Below are positions 34,964 through 43,585 of a stretch of DNA of 64,000 bases, in pieces. The position numbers and the translations under genes were made by a program. Numbering within the stretch: position 1 is the first letter of the stretch; each line of letters starts with the position of its first letter. This stretch comes from JBFWNG01 sp050251195. GTDB taxonomy: Bacteria > Bdellovibrionota_B > Oligoflexia > Oligoflexales > Oligoflexaceae. Under the pieces are notes generated by a model that made no database searches, had not been told where the DNA came from, and was given only the letters and a program-made list of their open reading frames with translations. Location of the stretch: contig JBFWNG010000011.1 in assembly GCA_050251195.1 (NCBI GenBank), forward strand, positions 82,421 through 146,420, read 5' to 3'.

Positions 34964-36289
34964 CTACGTCGTCGCCTCTGCGTCAACAGCAGCAACTTGC
35001 GGTTGATGCTTAATAACCCGAAGCCGCTCAATCCGGTGCCGATCAACGGCGGCAACTTCCAGCGTCAATGGTTCGTGAATGAGCGTTTGACCGATCTCCG
35101 GTAGGTTGCCAAGATGACGAGTCATCCATCCCCCGATGGTGTCGACGTCGCCTTCTACGTCTTCTTCAAATGAGCCGTCTAGGCCGAAGAAATCGGCGAA
35201 CTCGCTAATGTTCATCGAACCGGAAACGTCGTACGTGCCTTTCTTGATCTTTACGATCTTGGCTTCTTCGGAGTCGAATTCGTCTTGGATATCGCCGACA
35301 ATCTCTTCAAGTATGTCTTCCATGGTCACGATACCCGCGGTACCGCCGTATTCATCGATGATAACCGCGAGATGGTTCTTAGAGCGGTTCAATTCCTTAA
35401 AAACTTCCATGATAGGCTTGGATTCGGGAACAAAGAACGGTTCTCGCATCAATTCCGATAAGACCGGCTTTTTTGCAGGTGCCTGCGCCATTTGGCGCAT
35501 GAGGTCCTTCGCCAGGATAATGCCAACGATGTTGTCGATGCGCTCCTCGTATACCGGAATTCGAGAGTGTCCCGACTGAATGATGAGTTTGAGGCAGGAG
35601 TCGAGGTCTTGTCGCTTCTCAATCGCAACAATATCGGTACGCGGCGTCATGATTTCTCGCACCTTTGTGTCGTCAAACTCGAAAACGCCGCTGATCATTT
35701 GCTTTTGGGATTCTTCGAGAACGCCGGTCTTTTGCCCCTCCTGGATGAGAAACTCGAGTTCTTCTTCTGTGAGATAAGGCTGCATAGATTCGGTAGAGCC
35801 CAGCTTTCTCAGAACATAGGACGTGAACACCGAAAGTGGCCAAATTACGAGAATAAGTATGCGATACAGAAAATTCATAATGGGAAGCGCAATCTGATAA
35901 AGAGTATCCGAATGACCTCGAGCATAAGATTTGGGGAGGATTTCACCAAAAATGAGGATAAGAAACGTAACAACGCCCGTTGCGATCGCAACGGCCTGTG
36001 ATTCGAAATGTCGCATCGCCATTTGGGTGGCGACGGCTGCCGCGAGAACGATCATAAGGTTGTTGATCGCAAGGATGGTCGTGAGAACACGCGAGGGTTT
36101 CTTTACCCAGAGCTCCAAAGAACCAGACGGTATGGCGTTTTCGGTCTGTTGCTCCAATAAATGTTTTGCCTTCAAGACTCCGAGCGACGTAATCGCCGTC
36201 TCGGCGGCTGAGAAAAAGGCTGACCCTGCCAAACATCCCAGGATGATGAGAATGCTGGTAATGTCGTCTGGTGCTACATGAATCTCCAT
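34964..36289 (-). CDS. DUF21/CBS/CorC-type membrane protein (HlyC/CorC family)
   Basis: ATG 36289, with GGGAA just upstream, gives a 441-residue protein. The N-terminal DUF21 part has about four membrane helices (SILIILGCLAGSAFFSAAETAIT...), then a CBS domain pair with MTPRTDIVAIE (about residues 200-330) and a C-terminal CorC_HlyC domain. These proteins act in magnesium/cobalt homeostasis. It follows ybeY in the usual ybeY-corC order (stop of ybeY 17 bases before the start). Confidence 0.88.
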   Translation of the reverse strand: MEIHVAPDDITSILIILGCLAGSAFFSAAETAITSLGVLKAKHLLEQQTENAIPSGSLELWVKKPSRVLTTILAINNLMIVLAAAVATQMAMRHFESQAVAIATGVVTFLILIFGEILPKSYARGHSDTLYQIALPIMNFLYRILILVIWPLSVFTSYVLRKLGSTESMQPYLTEEELEFLIQEGQKTGVLEESQKQMISGVFEFDDTKVREIMTPRTDIVAIEKRQDLDSCLKLIIQSGHSRIPVYEERIDNIVGIILAKDLMRQMAQAPAKKPVLSELMREPFFVPESKPIMEVFKELNRSKNHLAVIIDEYGGTAGIVTMEDILEEIVGDIQDEFDSEEAKIVKIKKGTYDVSGSMNISEFADFFGLDGSFEEDVEGDVDTIGGWMTRHLGNLPEIGQTLIHEPLTLEVAAVDRHRIERLRVIKHQPQVAAVDAEATT

Positions 36290-36306
36290 TTTGTTCCCGT
36301 ATTCCG

Positions 36307-36837
36307 TTATAAGGATGAGACGCAGCCGCGCCAAAGGCGCCCCTGGTCCCGGTCTATGATTTTCCAAAGTTCTCGTTGTTGTGCGGTCATGATCTCTTCC
36401 TCATCGGACGTCAGGTGATCGTGTCCGCAAAGATGCAGTATGCCGTGGATGATGAGAAAGCAGACCTCGCGGTCGATGCCTTGACCGATGGTGGCTGCAT
36501 TCTTTTCGGCATACTCAAGGTTAATGACGACGTCGCCCAGAGCTTGCGGTCCCGGAAGAGGTGTCTTTCTCAGATTATGGACGGGTTCGGAAATGAGAAG
36601 CGGCGTCTTCCACTCTTGCTGCGGAAAGGATAGGACGTCGGTCGCTGCATCCTTGTTCCGGAATTCTCGATTTAACTTTTGAATCGTGGGCTCGTCGACG
36701 AAACTTAGAGACGTTTCCAAGTCTTCAATTTTGAGTGACTTGCACAAAACCGTCACGACGTCTGAGATCTGCGAGATATTGATGGCAAATTTTTCAGAGA
36801 CTTGAGCGTCTATGGAAATCTGCGGGCTGTCGTCCAA
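36307..36837 (-). CDS. ybeY: Endoribonuclease YbeY
   Basis: The 176-residue protein has the zinc-binding signature HGILHLCGHDH near the C-terminus and the N-terminal DxATDVLSFP pattern (KDAATDVLSFPQ). YbeY matures 16S rRNA ends and takes part in ribosome quality control. Located directly upstream of the CorC-like gene, a conserved neighbour. Preceded by a small gene nine bases away. Confidence 0.92.
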   Translation of the reverse strand: MDDSPQISIDAQVSEKFAINISQISDVVTVLCKSLKIEDLETSLSFVDEPTIQKLNREFRNKDAATDVLSFPQQEWKTPLLISEPVHNLRKTPLPGPQALGDVVINLEYAEKNAATIGQGIDREVCFLIIHGILHLCGHDHLTSDEEEIMTAQQRELWKIIDRDQGRLWRGCVSSL

Positions 36838-36845
36838 CTAGATCA

Positions 36846-37088
36846 TCACTCCTTTTGCCGACGTTCCTTGCTCTTGGACGAACGCAATTCATAGACGCCC
36901 GATGACTCAAGATCGTCCTTCTCTGGACCTTCCGAAAGTTCAGAAAGAGACACGATTCGGGGCGTACATGCGCGTTTGCCTTGGTCAAGAGACCGAACTT
37001 GCGCAGCAAACTCTGTCAGTTGTTCCGCAGTGATTAAAGAAAGGCCAGAGGCAGAAGGTTGCTTAATATTTTTATTGTCGGATTCCAC
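36846..37088 (-). CDS. Small hypothetical protein upstream of ybeY
   Basis: An 80-residue frame with a GTG start at 37088, charged and rich in Ser, Glu and Lys, without signal peptide or known domain. It ends nine bases before ybeY and runs in the same direction, which supports a real gene in the operon. The start has only a weak, distant AGGA as ribosome site. I do not recognise it. Confidence 0.4.
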   Translation of the reverse strand: MESDNKNIKQPSASGLSLITAEQLTEFAAQVRSLDQGKRACTPRIVSLSELSEGPEKDDLESSGVYELRSSKSKERRQKE

Positions 37089-37196
37089 TCGAGTATAAAA
37101 TCCTTTCTGGGCAATGCACCTTTATTTATACCATAACAAGCCAACATTTTTTAGCGTTTTTCTAGAAAAACAGGCAATCCAGGCTTAAAAAGCCGG

Positions 37197-37895
37197 TTAT
37201 TTCTTGATCCAGACGCCTTCGTAAGTCGGCAGTCCTTGCTCCTGAAATTGCCGTTCGAATTGGCTGACGTAGTCGGAAGACCTAAGGTGGGAAGGTTGGG
37301 GCTTTCGGATCCAGCCGACATGAGGATCAAAGACTTCGGCCACCTCAGAAAAATAAGAAAAATCGTCGGATTTGAACCAGAAAAAGCCGCCCGGCTTAAT
37401 TTTGTTCTGAAGTTTGGCGCAAAAGGCGCCTGAAAAGAGGCGATTTTTGAGCTGACGCTTCTTCTTGTTCCAGGGATCCGGAAAAAAGGCGACAATCCCG
37501 CCAAGTTCATTATCTGCAAATATTTCATTGACATAGAGGCCGCTCGCCAGGCTGACGGCCGCGTTGGTAAGGCTGCGTTTACAAATCTTGTCCGCCGTTT
37601 TCACTACACGCTTGAAAGTGATGTCCATGCCGACAAAACCTAGCTCGGGATGGTCGGAGGCCATTTGGATGAGGGTGTTGCCCGAGTGGCTGCCGATTTC
37701 CAGGATGACTTCGGCGACGTCCGCATTAAAGCTGTTGGTCCATAGTCCGCTCTGGTTGGCCAGCAGTTCCCCATAGAACAAGCAAGGCTTTTGTGCCGTC
37801 AAACCCGCGGTTGCCAACAACTCCAGATAACGATTGCTCCCCGTCCTGAGATAAAGCAGGGGATCTCGAAACGGGTTTTCGTAAATGAGAGGCAT
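37197..37895 (-). CDS. trmB: tRNA (guanine-N7)-methyltransferase TrmB
   Basis: ATG 37895 follows AGGAA and gives a 232-residue protein. It has the SAM-binding motif EIGSHSGNTLIQMA and the catalytic segment FFPDPWNKKKRQLKNRL, matching the TrmB signature FPDPWPKKRHxKRR. It methylates guanine 46 of tRNA. It starts 26 bases after the 3' end of the RNase P RNA on the same strand. Confidence 0.9.
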   Translation of the reverse strand: MPLIYENPFRDPLLYLRTGSNRYLELLATAGLTAQKPCLFYGELLANQSGLWTNSFNADVAEVILEIGSHSGNTLIQMASDHPELGFVGMDITFKRVVKTADKICKRSLTNAAVSLASGLYVNEIFADNELGGIVAFFPDPWNKKKRQLKNRLFSGAFCAKLQNKIKPGGFFWFKSDDFSYFSEVAEVFDPHVGWIRKPQPSHLRSSDYVSQFERQFQEQGLPTYEGVWIKK

Positions 37896-37921
37896 TTTTG
37901 TTCCTGAAGGTGGCGTAAGGC

Positions 37922-38270
37922 AAGTCAACCTATAAGCCGGATTCTGTCGTGGACTATCATTAATCTGGGAGCTTTGTTGCCAAAGCCCTCGAGCGGCCTA
38001 CCCAAGAATCTAATGGCAGGGCGCCACGATCTCGCGATCATTCTTTGTTTGGCCTTGCTTCGGATGGGGTTTGCCGAGCCAGCCTGTCGCCAAGCTGCTG
38101 GTGAGCTCTTACCTCACCGTTTCACCCTTTCCCTCTCGGTGAAGAGAAGGTGGTCTGCTTTCTGTTGCACTTTCCGTCGGATTGCTCCGCCTGGTCGTTA
38201 ACCAGCATCCTGCCCTGAGAAGTCCGGACTTTCCTCCCTTGTTGCCAAGAGCGATAGCCCGGTTGACTTA
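37922..38270 (-). ncRNA. rnpB: RNase P RNA (bacterial type A)
   Basis: Read on the minus strand, the sequence has the diagnostic order: 5' stem start AAGTCAACC (38269-38261), GGGAGGAAAGTCCGGAC (P4 5' half, about 38240), AGGGTGAAACGGTGAGGTAAG (about 38130-38110), and GACAGAATCCGGCTTATAGG near the 3' end. The last nine bases (GGTTGACTT) pair exactly with the first nine. Length about 349 bases. No promoter was assigned. Confidence 0.93.
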
Positions 38271-38336
38271 CCCTATGCTGACTCTTGTTTAGAGACTATT
38301 CTGGGTGGTGTCAACTGCGAAAGCGAGTCGGAGGCC

Positions 38337-38669
38337 TCAAGCTTTCGGCGTCATCCCCAGGATCTTGTCGTAATCATCCGGTGCGTTCTTATCGTCCAAA
38401 ACGGCCTTATTCCGCACCGTCCCCCCGCAAGTTCGGCATCGGTAAATGAGCATGATCCCCTTCTTGCTTTGGAGTTCGTACCCCTGTGGGACTAGCACTC
38501 CGCGACACGGGTTCTGCCGGTCGCCCGGCGAATGGTCAACATGCAACGAGTGCAGGCAATACGGACAATGATCCCGACAAGTCGAGCTTGCCGCCGGCAC
38601 TTCCCGACCACATTCGATACAAACAAACGACTCATTAATCTTCGTAAACCTAGGCGATTCAATCCCCAT
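38337..38669 (-). CDS. RNHCP-domain zinc-binding protein
   Basis: ATG 38669 (MGIESPRFTKINESFVC) is preferred over an upstream frame that would run into the repeat. The protein (110 residues) has CIECGREVP, CRDHCPYCLHSLHVD and PGDRQNPCRG, matching the RNHCP family, in which the last Arg-Asn is often RNHCP; here it is RDHCP. The cysteines probably hold zinc. The role of the family is unknown. It lies between rnpB and a dispersed repeat. Confidence 0.75.
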   Translation of the reverse strand: MGIESPRFTKINESFVCIECGREVPAASSTCRDHCPYCLHSLHVDHSPGDRQNPCRGVLVPQGYELQSKKGIMLIYRCRTCGGTVRNKAVLDDKNAPDDYDKILGMTPKA

Positions 38670-38686
38670 CCGCTCTCCACCCTTTC

Positions 38687-38757
38687 GAATTCTTGGGCGT
38701 TCGACTGTCCCCTTAATTCCATTGAATTCTTGGGCGTTCGACTGTCCCTTTAATTCC
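38687..38757. repeat. Tandem 34-base direct repeat
   Basis: Copy one is 38687-38720 and copy two is 38724-38757, differing in one base and separated by ATT. Each contains the motif GACTGTCCCCTTAATTCC (CTTTAATTCC in the second). On the minus strand this reads GGAATTAAGGGGACAGTC, a motif often found around RAYT/Y1-type transposase-associated repeats in related genomes. The same motif, as GGAATTAAGGGGGACAGT, occurs at 63828-63845. Confidence 0.7.
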
Positions 38758-38766
38758 GGCATGAGC

Positions 38767-38802
38767 ATGAGTTGGTAGAGGGTTTTTTGCTTTGCAAAAA
38801 AC
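38767..38802 (+). repeat. 36-base dispersed repeat, copy 1 (contains hairpin)
   Basis: The sequence ATGAGTTGGTAGAGGG is followed by GTTTTTTGC-TTT-GCAAAAAAC, a stem with nine pairs. An identical 36-base copy lies in the opposite orientation at 63846-63881. The start of the repeat can be read as Met-Ser-Trp-stop, which is the end of the partial gene at the right edge in the other copy. Confidence 0.75.
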
Positions 38803-38931
38803 TCTGCCCCCCCCTTAATTTTGCCCCTAATAAGGCGTTTCTATCGACCCAACTCACCGAAAGTATTGAATTATTATCTTTTAGTCTTAGGTAATTTAGG
38901 ATTTTTCCGAAAAAAAAGCGAGGATTTAGGA

Positions 38932-40329
38932 GTGTTTTTGGGAAGTTTACAATTAACAGTAACGCCTTTCTTCTTCGCCGTTGCGCTTTCGGTGGGTGCT
39001 TGCTCAAAACCTAGCGACGATAGCGGGGGCGGCGCAGCGCGTTCAACGCGTGAGATCCAGGGATCTGTGAAGAGTGCAAGCGGCAGCCAAATCGAAATGG
39101 CGAGCTGGGCCTTGGCCTTCGTAGAGCGTGACAGCGGTATCGCCAAGGTTGTCGATATCGATTTAGGCGGGAATTACTCTTTGGACGGTGTCGCGATCAA
39201 CCGCCCTCTCACCATTTTGTTGCTCGATCCCCAATATCGGTTTCAGGCGGGTTTGTCCTTACCTGGAGAAACCTCGGGCCTGGTCCGGCAATTCTTCACG
39301 TCAACCTCAACCATACTCCCTGCACTGGTTCACAATGGTCCCACCATTTCATTTGCCGACACTGCCGGGATTACAGTTGAAGACGACGTCGCTGCGGACG
39401 AAGACGCTGACGGTATACCGGACGGTTTAGAGTCGTCTACCTTAGGATTTCGCCTGGCAGAGGAAGAAACCGGTATCGATACGGACGGGGACGGACTGTA
39501 CAACACGAAAGACATCGATATCGACGGCGACGGTCTCATCAACATCGTTGATCACGACGACGACAGCGACGACGAAATCGACATATTTGACGAAGATGCA
39601 AACGGGGACGAGATAGCAGACCTTCTGCAGACCAATAGTGAACTCTACTATAACGAGTTTGCGGAGTACTTCTCCGTTCAGGTCAACCAAGAATCAGGGG
39701 ACGGGGGCGTTCTTACGACCACTCTCTCGTTTGCGAGCAAGATATCAGGCAGTAAAGATCCGTTGAGCGTTTCCGTGAAAGGACCGTCTTGGTTATTCGA
39801 GGATTCGCAGTCAGTAACGGTCGATCCCTCGACAGGCGATACGACTGACGACACATGGGACTTCGCGCTTCTAGACGACGGCCTAAGCGAAGACGGCAGC
39901 GCGGGCGACAAGGTATACGCTCGCAAGGTCAAACTCGGCGCTGACCTTACGCCGAAAACAAGCCAGATGGTGTTTCTCCAACTAGAGAACGCTGACGGCA
40001 CGCTCGTGGAGTTTCCCTTTACCTTTCCCAAAATCACGACCGGCGCGGTCACCGCTGCCTATGCCGCGGCAACGCGCGTGTTGACTTTGAGCGGGACGCC
40101 ATTCGTGGGAGTTTCGAGCTATCTGTGGACGGCGCACGTGTTTGACTCGGCCGGCATCAAAGTCTTCAGTACAGAGCCGATCTTGGGCGAAACGAAAACC
40201 TATACCTTGCCTTCCGCCATTTTTGAAGACGGAGAGACCTACACCGCAACGATTGTCGCGACCTCGCTGTCGCGAATTCCCGGTGTTCCTTCCTGGATGA
40301 TTCGAAGCCAGGCAGTACCCCTGCAGTAG
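38932..40329 (+). CDS. Lipoprotein with thrombospondin type 3-like calcium-binding repeats
   Basis: GTG 38932, behind AGGATTTAGGA, gives a signal peptide ending in lipobox SVGAC (about residue 24). After a beta domain, residues about 175-260 have calcium-binding loops in series: DEDADGIPDG, DTDGDGLYNTKD, DIDGDGLINIVD and DDDSDDEIDIFDEDANGDEI. These match thrombospondin type 3 repeats. The C-terminal 200 residues are beta-rich, with GDKVYA and VTAAYAAATRVLTLSG-like strands. It is probably a calcium-stabilised surface protein. The upstream repeat region lies at 38687-38802. Confidence 0.72.
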   Translation: MFLGSLQLTVTPFFFAVALSVGACSKPSDDSGGGAARSTREIQGSVKSASGSQIEMASWALAFVERDSGIAKVVDIDLGGNYSLDGVAINRPLTILLLDPQYRFQAGLSLPGETSGLVRQFFTSTSTILPALVHNGPTISFADTAGITVEDDVAADEDADGIPDGLESSTLGFRLAEEETGIDTDGDGLYNTKDIDIDGDGLINIVDHDDDSDDEIDIFDEDANGDEIADLLQTNSELYYNEFAEYFSVQVNQESGDGGVLTTTLSFASKISGSKDPLSVSVKGPSWLFEDSQSVTVDPSTGDTTDDTWDFALLDDGLSEDGSAGDKVYARKVKLGADLTPKTSQMVFLQLENADGTLVEFPFTFPKITTGAVTAAYAAATRVLTLSGTPFVGVSSYLWTAHVFDSAGIKVFSTEPILGETKTYTLPSAIFEDGETYTATIVATSLSRIPGVPSWMIRSQAVPLQ

Positions 40330-40461
40330 TTTGCACTTTGCCTCAAAACAGGATTCCCGACGAGCCATCGGCGCTGGAGATGACGGATATCGAAGTGTGC
40401 GGTAGAATTGTGGCTCGAAGGCGCAAGGACCTTCGTGTCTCATCGAAGGAAAGGTAAGGCT

Positions 40462-41313
40462 ATGACAAATACTCCTATATCCGACGTATCTGACACCGCG
40501 CTTTGGGTTGCGGCATTTCGAGCTAAGGAGAGCGCTCGTCCGGACGCTCTGTACAGCGATCCGCTCGCGGAGGTACTCTCTGGCGAGCGCGGAATGGCTA
40601 TAGCGCGCGAGATGCCATACCCCAAAATTCTTGCGTGGCTGATGGCGGTTCGCACCGTTGCGATCGATCGGCTGATTTTCGAGGCGATCAAAGCAGGTGT
40701 CGATACGGTGATCAACATCGGTGCCGGATTAGATACCCGTCCCTACCGACTCGACCTTCCCAACGATCTTAACTGGATCGAAGTTGATTTCCCGCACATG
40801 ATTGAATTAAAAAACGCCAAACTCGCGTCTTCCAAGCCACGTTGCCGTTTGTCTCGATTTGGGCTTGATGTTTCCAATCGATCGGTCGCAAACAAGCTCT
40901 ATCAAGAGATTGGAGCAAAGACCAAAAACGCGCTGGTGATCACAGAAGGGGTTATTGCCTATTTGTCCAACGACGAGGCCGGGTATTTAGCCGAGGACTT
41001 GCGAAAGATTCCGAGCTTTCGGTTTTGGATACAGGATTATCGAAAGAACGGGCGGTCCATGCGGCATCCCCAAAAATTGAAACGGAAGCTTAAGAACGCT
41101 CCTTTTCTCTTTTCACATCCTGACCAGATCGACTTCTTTGCCAGTTTCGGCTGGCAAGTTCGTAGCGACATTAAGGCTGTCGATGAGGGAGAAAGGTTGG
41201 GCCGGCCTTTTCCAATCGCTCTTCCGTGGCTCTTATTGGCTTTATTCATTCCTAAGGGGCGTAGGGAAGCAATGCGCGAAGCAATGGGGTATGTTCTTTT
41301 TGAAGCTGTGTAA
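40462..41313 (+). CDS. SAM-dependent methyltransferase, LCM/PF04072 family
   Basis: ATG 40462 follows GAAGGAAAGG and gives a 283-residue protein. It has INIGAGLDTRPYRLDLP (the SAM-binding motif of leucine carboxyl methyltransferase-like enzymes) and VITEGVIAYLSNDEA. Many bacterial members methylate small molecules or polyketide-type acids. Substrate unknown. A bidirectional terminator follows. Confidence 0.78.
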   Translation: MTNTPISDVSDTALWVAAFRAKESARPDALYSDPLAEVLSGERGMAIAREMPYPKILAWLMAVRTVAIDRLIFEAIKAGVDTVINIGAGLDTRPYRLDLPNDLNWIEVDFPHMIELKNAKLASSKPRCRLSRFGLDVSNRSVANKLYQEIGAKTKNALVITEGVIAYLSNDEAGYLAEDLRKIPSFRFWIQDYRKNGRSMRHPQKLKRKLKNAPFLFSHPDQIDFFASFGWQVRSDIKAVDEGERLGRPFPIALPWLLLALFIPKGRREAMREAMGYVLFEAV

Positions 41314-41321
41314 GTGAAAAG

Positions 41322-41348
41322 AAAGGGCCGCTCAAGCGACCCTTTTTT
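41322..41348. terminator. Bidirectional rho-independent terminator
   Basis: AAAGGGCCGC (41322-41331) pairs with GCGACCCTTT (41336-41345), with one mismatch and a TCAA loop. T-rich ends on both sides allow it to serve both the methyltransferase gene and the convergent gene at 41358. Confidence 0.65.
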
Positions 41349-41357
41349 CAGCAAAAA

Positions 41358-42089
41358 TTAATTATCTTGCTTAAAGAATTTGTAATAGGTTTCGTCAGGT
41401 AGGCTTCCGGTTCGACCTACTTTTTTTATTTGCTGCGCATAAGGTTGAACTTCTAGGTACGTACGGCTTTTTTCAGTACAGCCGGACGGGCAGTCGCCAT
41501 CGCCAATCCAAAAGATATAGGTTGAAACTGTATCGTTAAAAAGCGTCGTTCTTGAAATCTCCGTGTTAGCGCCGATGGCCGAAAGGTAGCTGGGTTCTGC
41601 CCATTGAAGTACAGGGAGAGCCTTGAGTTCGCGAGCAACACTATATGGATTGTTGGTCTCGTTGAACAAAAGGATGAATGTGCTGGAGCTGTTCAAAACG
41701 AGTTTTGTTGCGTTGTACTTTTTGTTGATCGCATCGAACTGATCGTTGCCGACGCTGATGCCTTCAAGGTTGATCTCCTTGGTACCTTCGGGGAAGAGCG
41801 ACGAAAGCTTTGTCTTGAAATCTTCCGTAGCGGCAAAGTAAACTTTGCCGAGCGCTACTGGGCCTTCCAGCGTAAATGCTTCTTTTCCTTCTTCTGTCAG
41901 CAGGGTTTCGAAGATCAGAGTGAGTTCTTGCGCGATCAACTGTTGAGATTGCTTAAACTCCTCACTTGTCAGGTCGATATATTTGTTTTCTTTAATGGCG
42001 AGATATGTGGCGGTTTTTTCGATGCCAGGAGAGGCCGAAAATGCCGCTGTAGAAAACACTGTTGCTAATAAGACTGCGATAAGGTTCAT
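41358..42089 (-). CDS. Secreted protein with a subtilase-propeptide-like segment
   Basis: The 243-residue protein has a cleavable signal peptide (residues 1-19, ending AFSA) and no lipobox. Residues about 150-170 (NPYSVARELKALPVLQWAEP) resemble the end of subtilase prodomains, which bind the protease active site. No catalytic triad follows. A GDGDCPSGC segment near residue 195 has a possible disulfide. It could be a free inhibitor or chaperone of a subtilase such as the one at 13008, but the match is short. Confidence 0.55.
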   Translation of the reverse strand: MNLIAVLLATVFSTAAFSASPGIEKTATYLAIKENKYIDLTSEEFKQSQQLIAQELTLIFETLLTEEGKEAFTLEGPVALGKVYFAATEDFKTKLSSLFPEGTKEINLEGISVGNDQFDAINKKYNATKLVLNSSSTFILLFNETNNPYSVARELKALPVLQWAEPSYLSAIGANTEISRTTLFNDTVSTYIFWIGDGDCPSGCTEKSRTYLEVQPYAQQIKKVGRTGSLPDETYYKFFKQDN

Positions 42090-42207
42090 TTTGACTCCTA
42101 TATGAAAAAAGGAGCCATAGGTATCATAGCCATTAGACGAGAGTCAATCCCAAAGTCCGTTGTACAAAGCTAAAAGGGCCTTCCTGATAGATCTTTGAGC
42201 TAAATGC

Positions 42208-42357
42208 TTAGTCTAGCTTACCGACCAGATTCATGAAGAATCCTAAGGTATAGGCGCCCACAAGGAACGGAGCGATGAAGACAACGAAAGGGATTATCGG
42301 TAAGAATTCGAAAAAATCGCCGACAGAATCAATTTTAAAATCGTCCGCACCAAACAT
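42208..42357 (-). CDS. 49-residue membrane protein at the end of the ccm operon
   Basis: A frame from ATG 42357 to TAA at 42208 encodes 49 residues with one long membrane helix (FEFLPIIPFVVFIAPFLVGA, then YTLGFFMNLVGKLD). A strong GGAGG ribosome site lies four bases before the start. The gene starts 23 bases after the ccmG-like stop, in the same direction. I do not recognise it, but the spacing and ribosome site make it credible as a small cytochrome-maturation-linked protein. Confidence 0.6.
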   Translation of the reverse strand: MFGADDFKIDSVGDFFEFLPIIPFVVFIAPFLVGAYTLGFFMNLVGKLD

Positions 42358-42380
42358 GTGGCCTCCAGGCAAAAGTCAAA

Positions 42381-42944
42381 TCAATGTGACAAGAGTTTTT
42401 GACTCAGTGACTCGAGCAATTCGGTACTCACCGGTCCAACTTCTTTGTGTATGATTTTGCCCTTGGCGTCAATAAAGAAAGTTTCAGGAACACCTGTAAC
42501 CCCATAATTTATGGCGGCTTTACCATCAGTATCTAGGCCCAGGATATAGGTCTTGCCGTAGGTCTCCGCGAACCCCTTTGCCGCATCCATGGTGTCTTGG
42601 ATGGCAATGCCCACGACGAGAATGCCGTGGCTCTTGGCATACGACTGCCAATAGCGCTCCAGATCGCGGGCTTCTTCGCGACAACTGACACACCAACTTG
42701 CCCAAAAATTGAGCACAGCCGGTTTGCCGATGATGTCTTCGATTCGAAAATTTGTTTCGTTCTGGGACTTCATAAATTCCTTGCCCTGGATCCATGCGAC
42801 ATCAAACGGCATTGCCGGTTTGTTAAGCAAGGCCGACGGAATTTTTGACTGATCCATCTTCAGGCCTTTAGCCAGCACCACGATAAGAAGGCCGGCGCCG
42901 CCCAGCGCTACAAGGGTGGTAATGATGTGCTTCAGTTTTGGCAT
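42381..42944 (-). CDS. ccmG: Thioredoxin-like CcmG/ResA protein
   Basis: The 187-residue protein has an N-terminal membrane anchor (about residues 8-26) and a periplasmic thioredoxin fold with the active site WASWCVSC (CxxC). GVPETFFID contains the cis-proline. CcmG reduces apocytochrome c thiols before haem attachment. It is downstream of ccmE in the ccm operon. Confidence 0.88.
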   Translation of the reverse strand: MPKLKHIITTLVALGGAGLLIVVLAKGLKMDQSKIPSALLNKPAMPFDVAWIQGKEFMKSQNETNFRIEDIIGKPAVLNFWASWCVSCREEARDLERYWQSYAKSHGILVVGIAIQDTMDAAKGFAETYGKTYILGLDTDGKAAINYGVTGVPETFFIDAKGKIIHKEVGPVSTELLESLSQKLLSH

Positions 42945-42953
42945 GGGGTATCC

Positions 42954-43421
42954 TTAGTTGGCAGTTTGCCCTTTGAAGAGGCTTTCCTCAAGCAAAGCCT
43001 TGTCCATCGAACCATGGTCGTCCGGTTTTTTATACTCTTCCGAGTGTTTTACCATTAGATTGGTCGATGTGAACTTCGTCCCCGATGCTTCGATGCGTCC
43101 CTCCATCACCACGCCTTGGCCCTCTTTGAAGAGATCAGGTTTGATGCCTCTATGGCTTACGGCGATCTCGCTGCCTTTGAGGTCGGTAGCCGTAAAGGCG
43201 AGTTGGAGTGACTGGGGGTCCCATTGAACGGTGCCGGGTTTTACCATGGCGCCGACGCGAATTTTCTTGGCTGACAGTTCTGCCGCCTTAGCGACCGCTT
43301 CTTGAGGCGTGTAAAAGTAGACGAGGTTGTCGCCAAAGTTGAGTTTTGAGATAGCGAGTCCCGCGACGGCAATGACGCCGACGACAAGTAGCCACTTGAG
43401 AGGTTGCTTATTTTTTGCCAC
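42954..43421 (-). CDS. ccmE: Cytochrome c maturation haem chaperone CcmE
   Basis: The 155-residue protein starts at GTG and has one N-terminal helix (residues 8-25). The beta barrel ends in VKHSEEYKKP, with the haem-binding His in the H-x3-Y motif. CcmE carries haem covalently to the apocytochrome ligation system. Ribosome site GGGGG precedes the start. Located between ccmD and ccmG. Confidence 0.9.
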   Translation of the reverse strand: MAKNKQPLKWLLVVGVIAVAGLAISKLNFGDNLVYFYTPQEAVAKAAELSAKKIRVGAMVKPGTVQWDPQSLQLAFTATDLKGSEIAVSHRGIKPDLFKEGQGVVMEGRIEASGTKFTSTNLMVKHSEEYKKPDDHGSMDKALLEESLFKGQTAN

Positions 43422-43431
43422 GGTTTCCCCC

Positions 43432-43578
43432 TTATGCGCGATCTCGTATGGATGCGTAAATGCGTTGAAGTTTCTTTTGCTGTCTTTGAAGTAAAGTGTA
43501 CGTGCCCGCTAACAGGGCTAAGGCTAGCCCGTAGCTGATAGAGATGAAAAGAACGGGATCGACTTGTAATGGTTCCAT
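43432..43578 (-). CDS. ccmD: CcmD-like small membrane protein
   Basis: A 48-residue frame with ATG at 43578 and stop TAA at 43432, carrying one membrane helix (VLFISISYGLALALLAGTYT) and a basic cytosolic tail (LQRQQKKLQRIYASIRDRA). Size, topology and location between ccmC and ccmE match CcmD, which helps release CcmE from CcmC. A TGAGG precedes the start by six bases. Confidence 0.82.
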   Translation of the reverse strand: MEPLQVDPVLFISISYGLALALLAGTYTLLQRQQKKLQRIYASIRDRA

Positions 43579-43585
43579 GATAGCC

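Noticed and set aside
37974..38201. Short plus-strand frames inside the RNase P RNA region
   Set aside because: The region is explained by RNase P RNA on the minus strand, with conserved segments and pairing ends.
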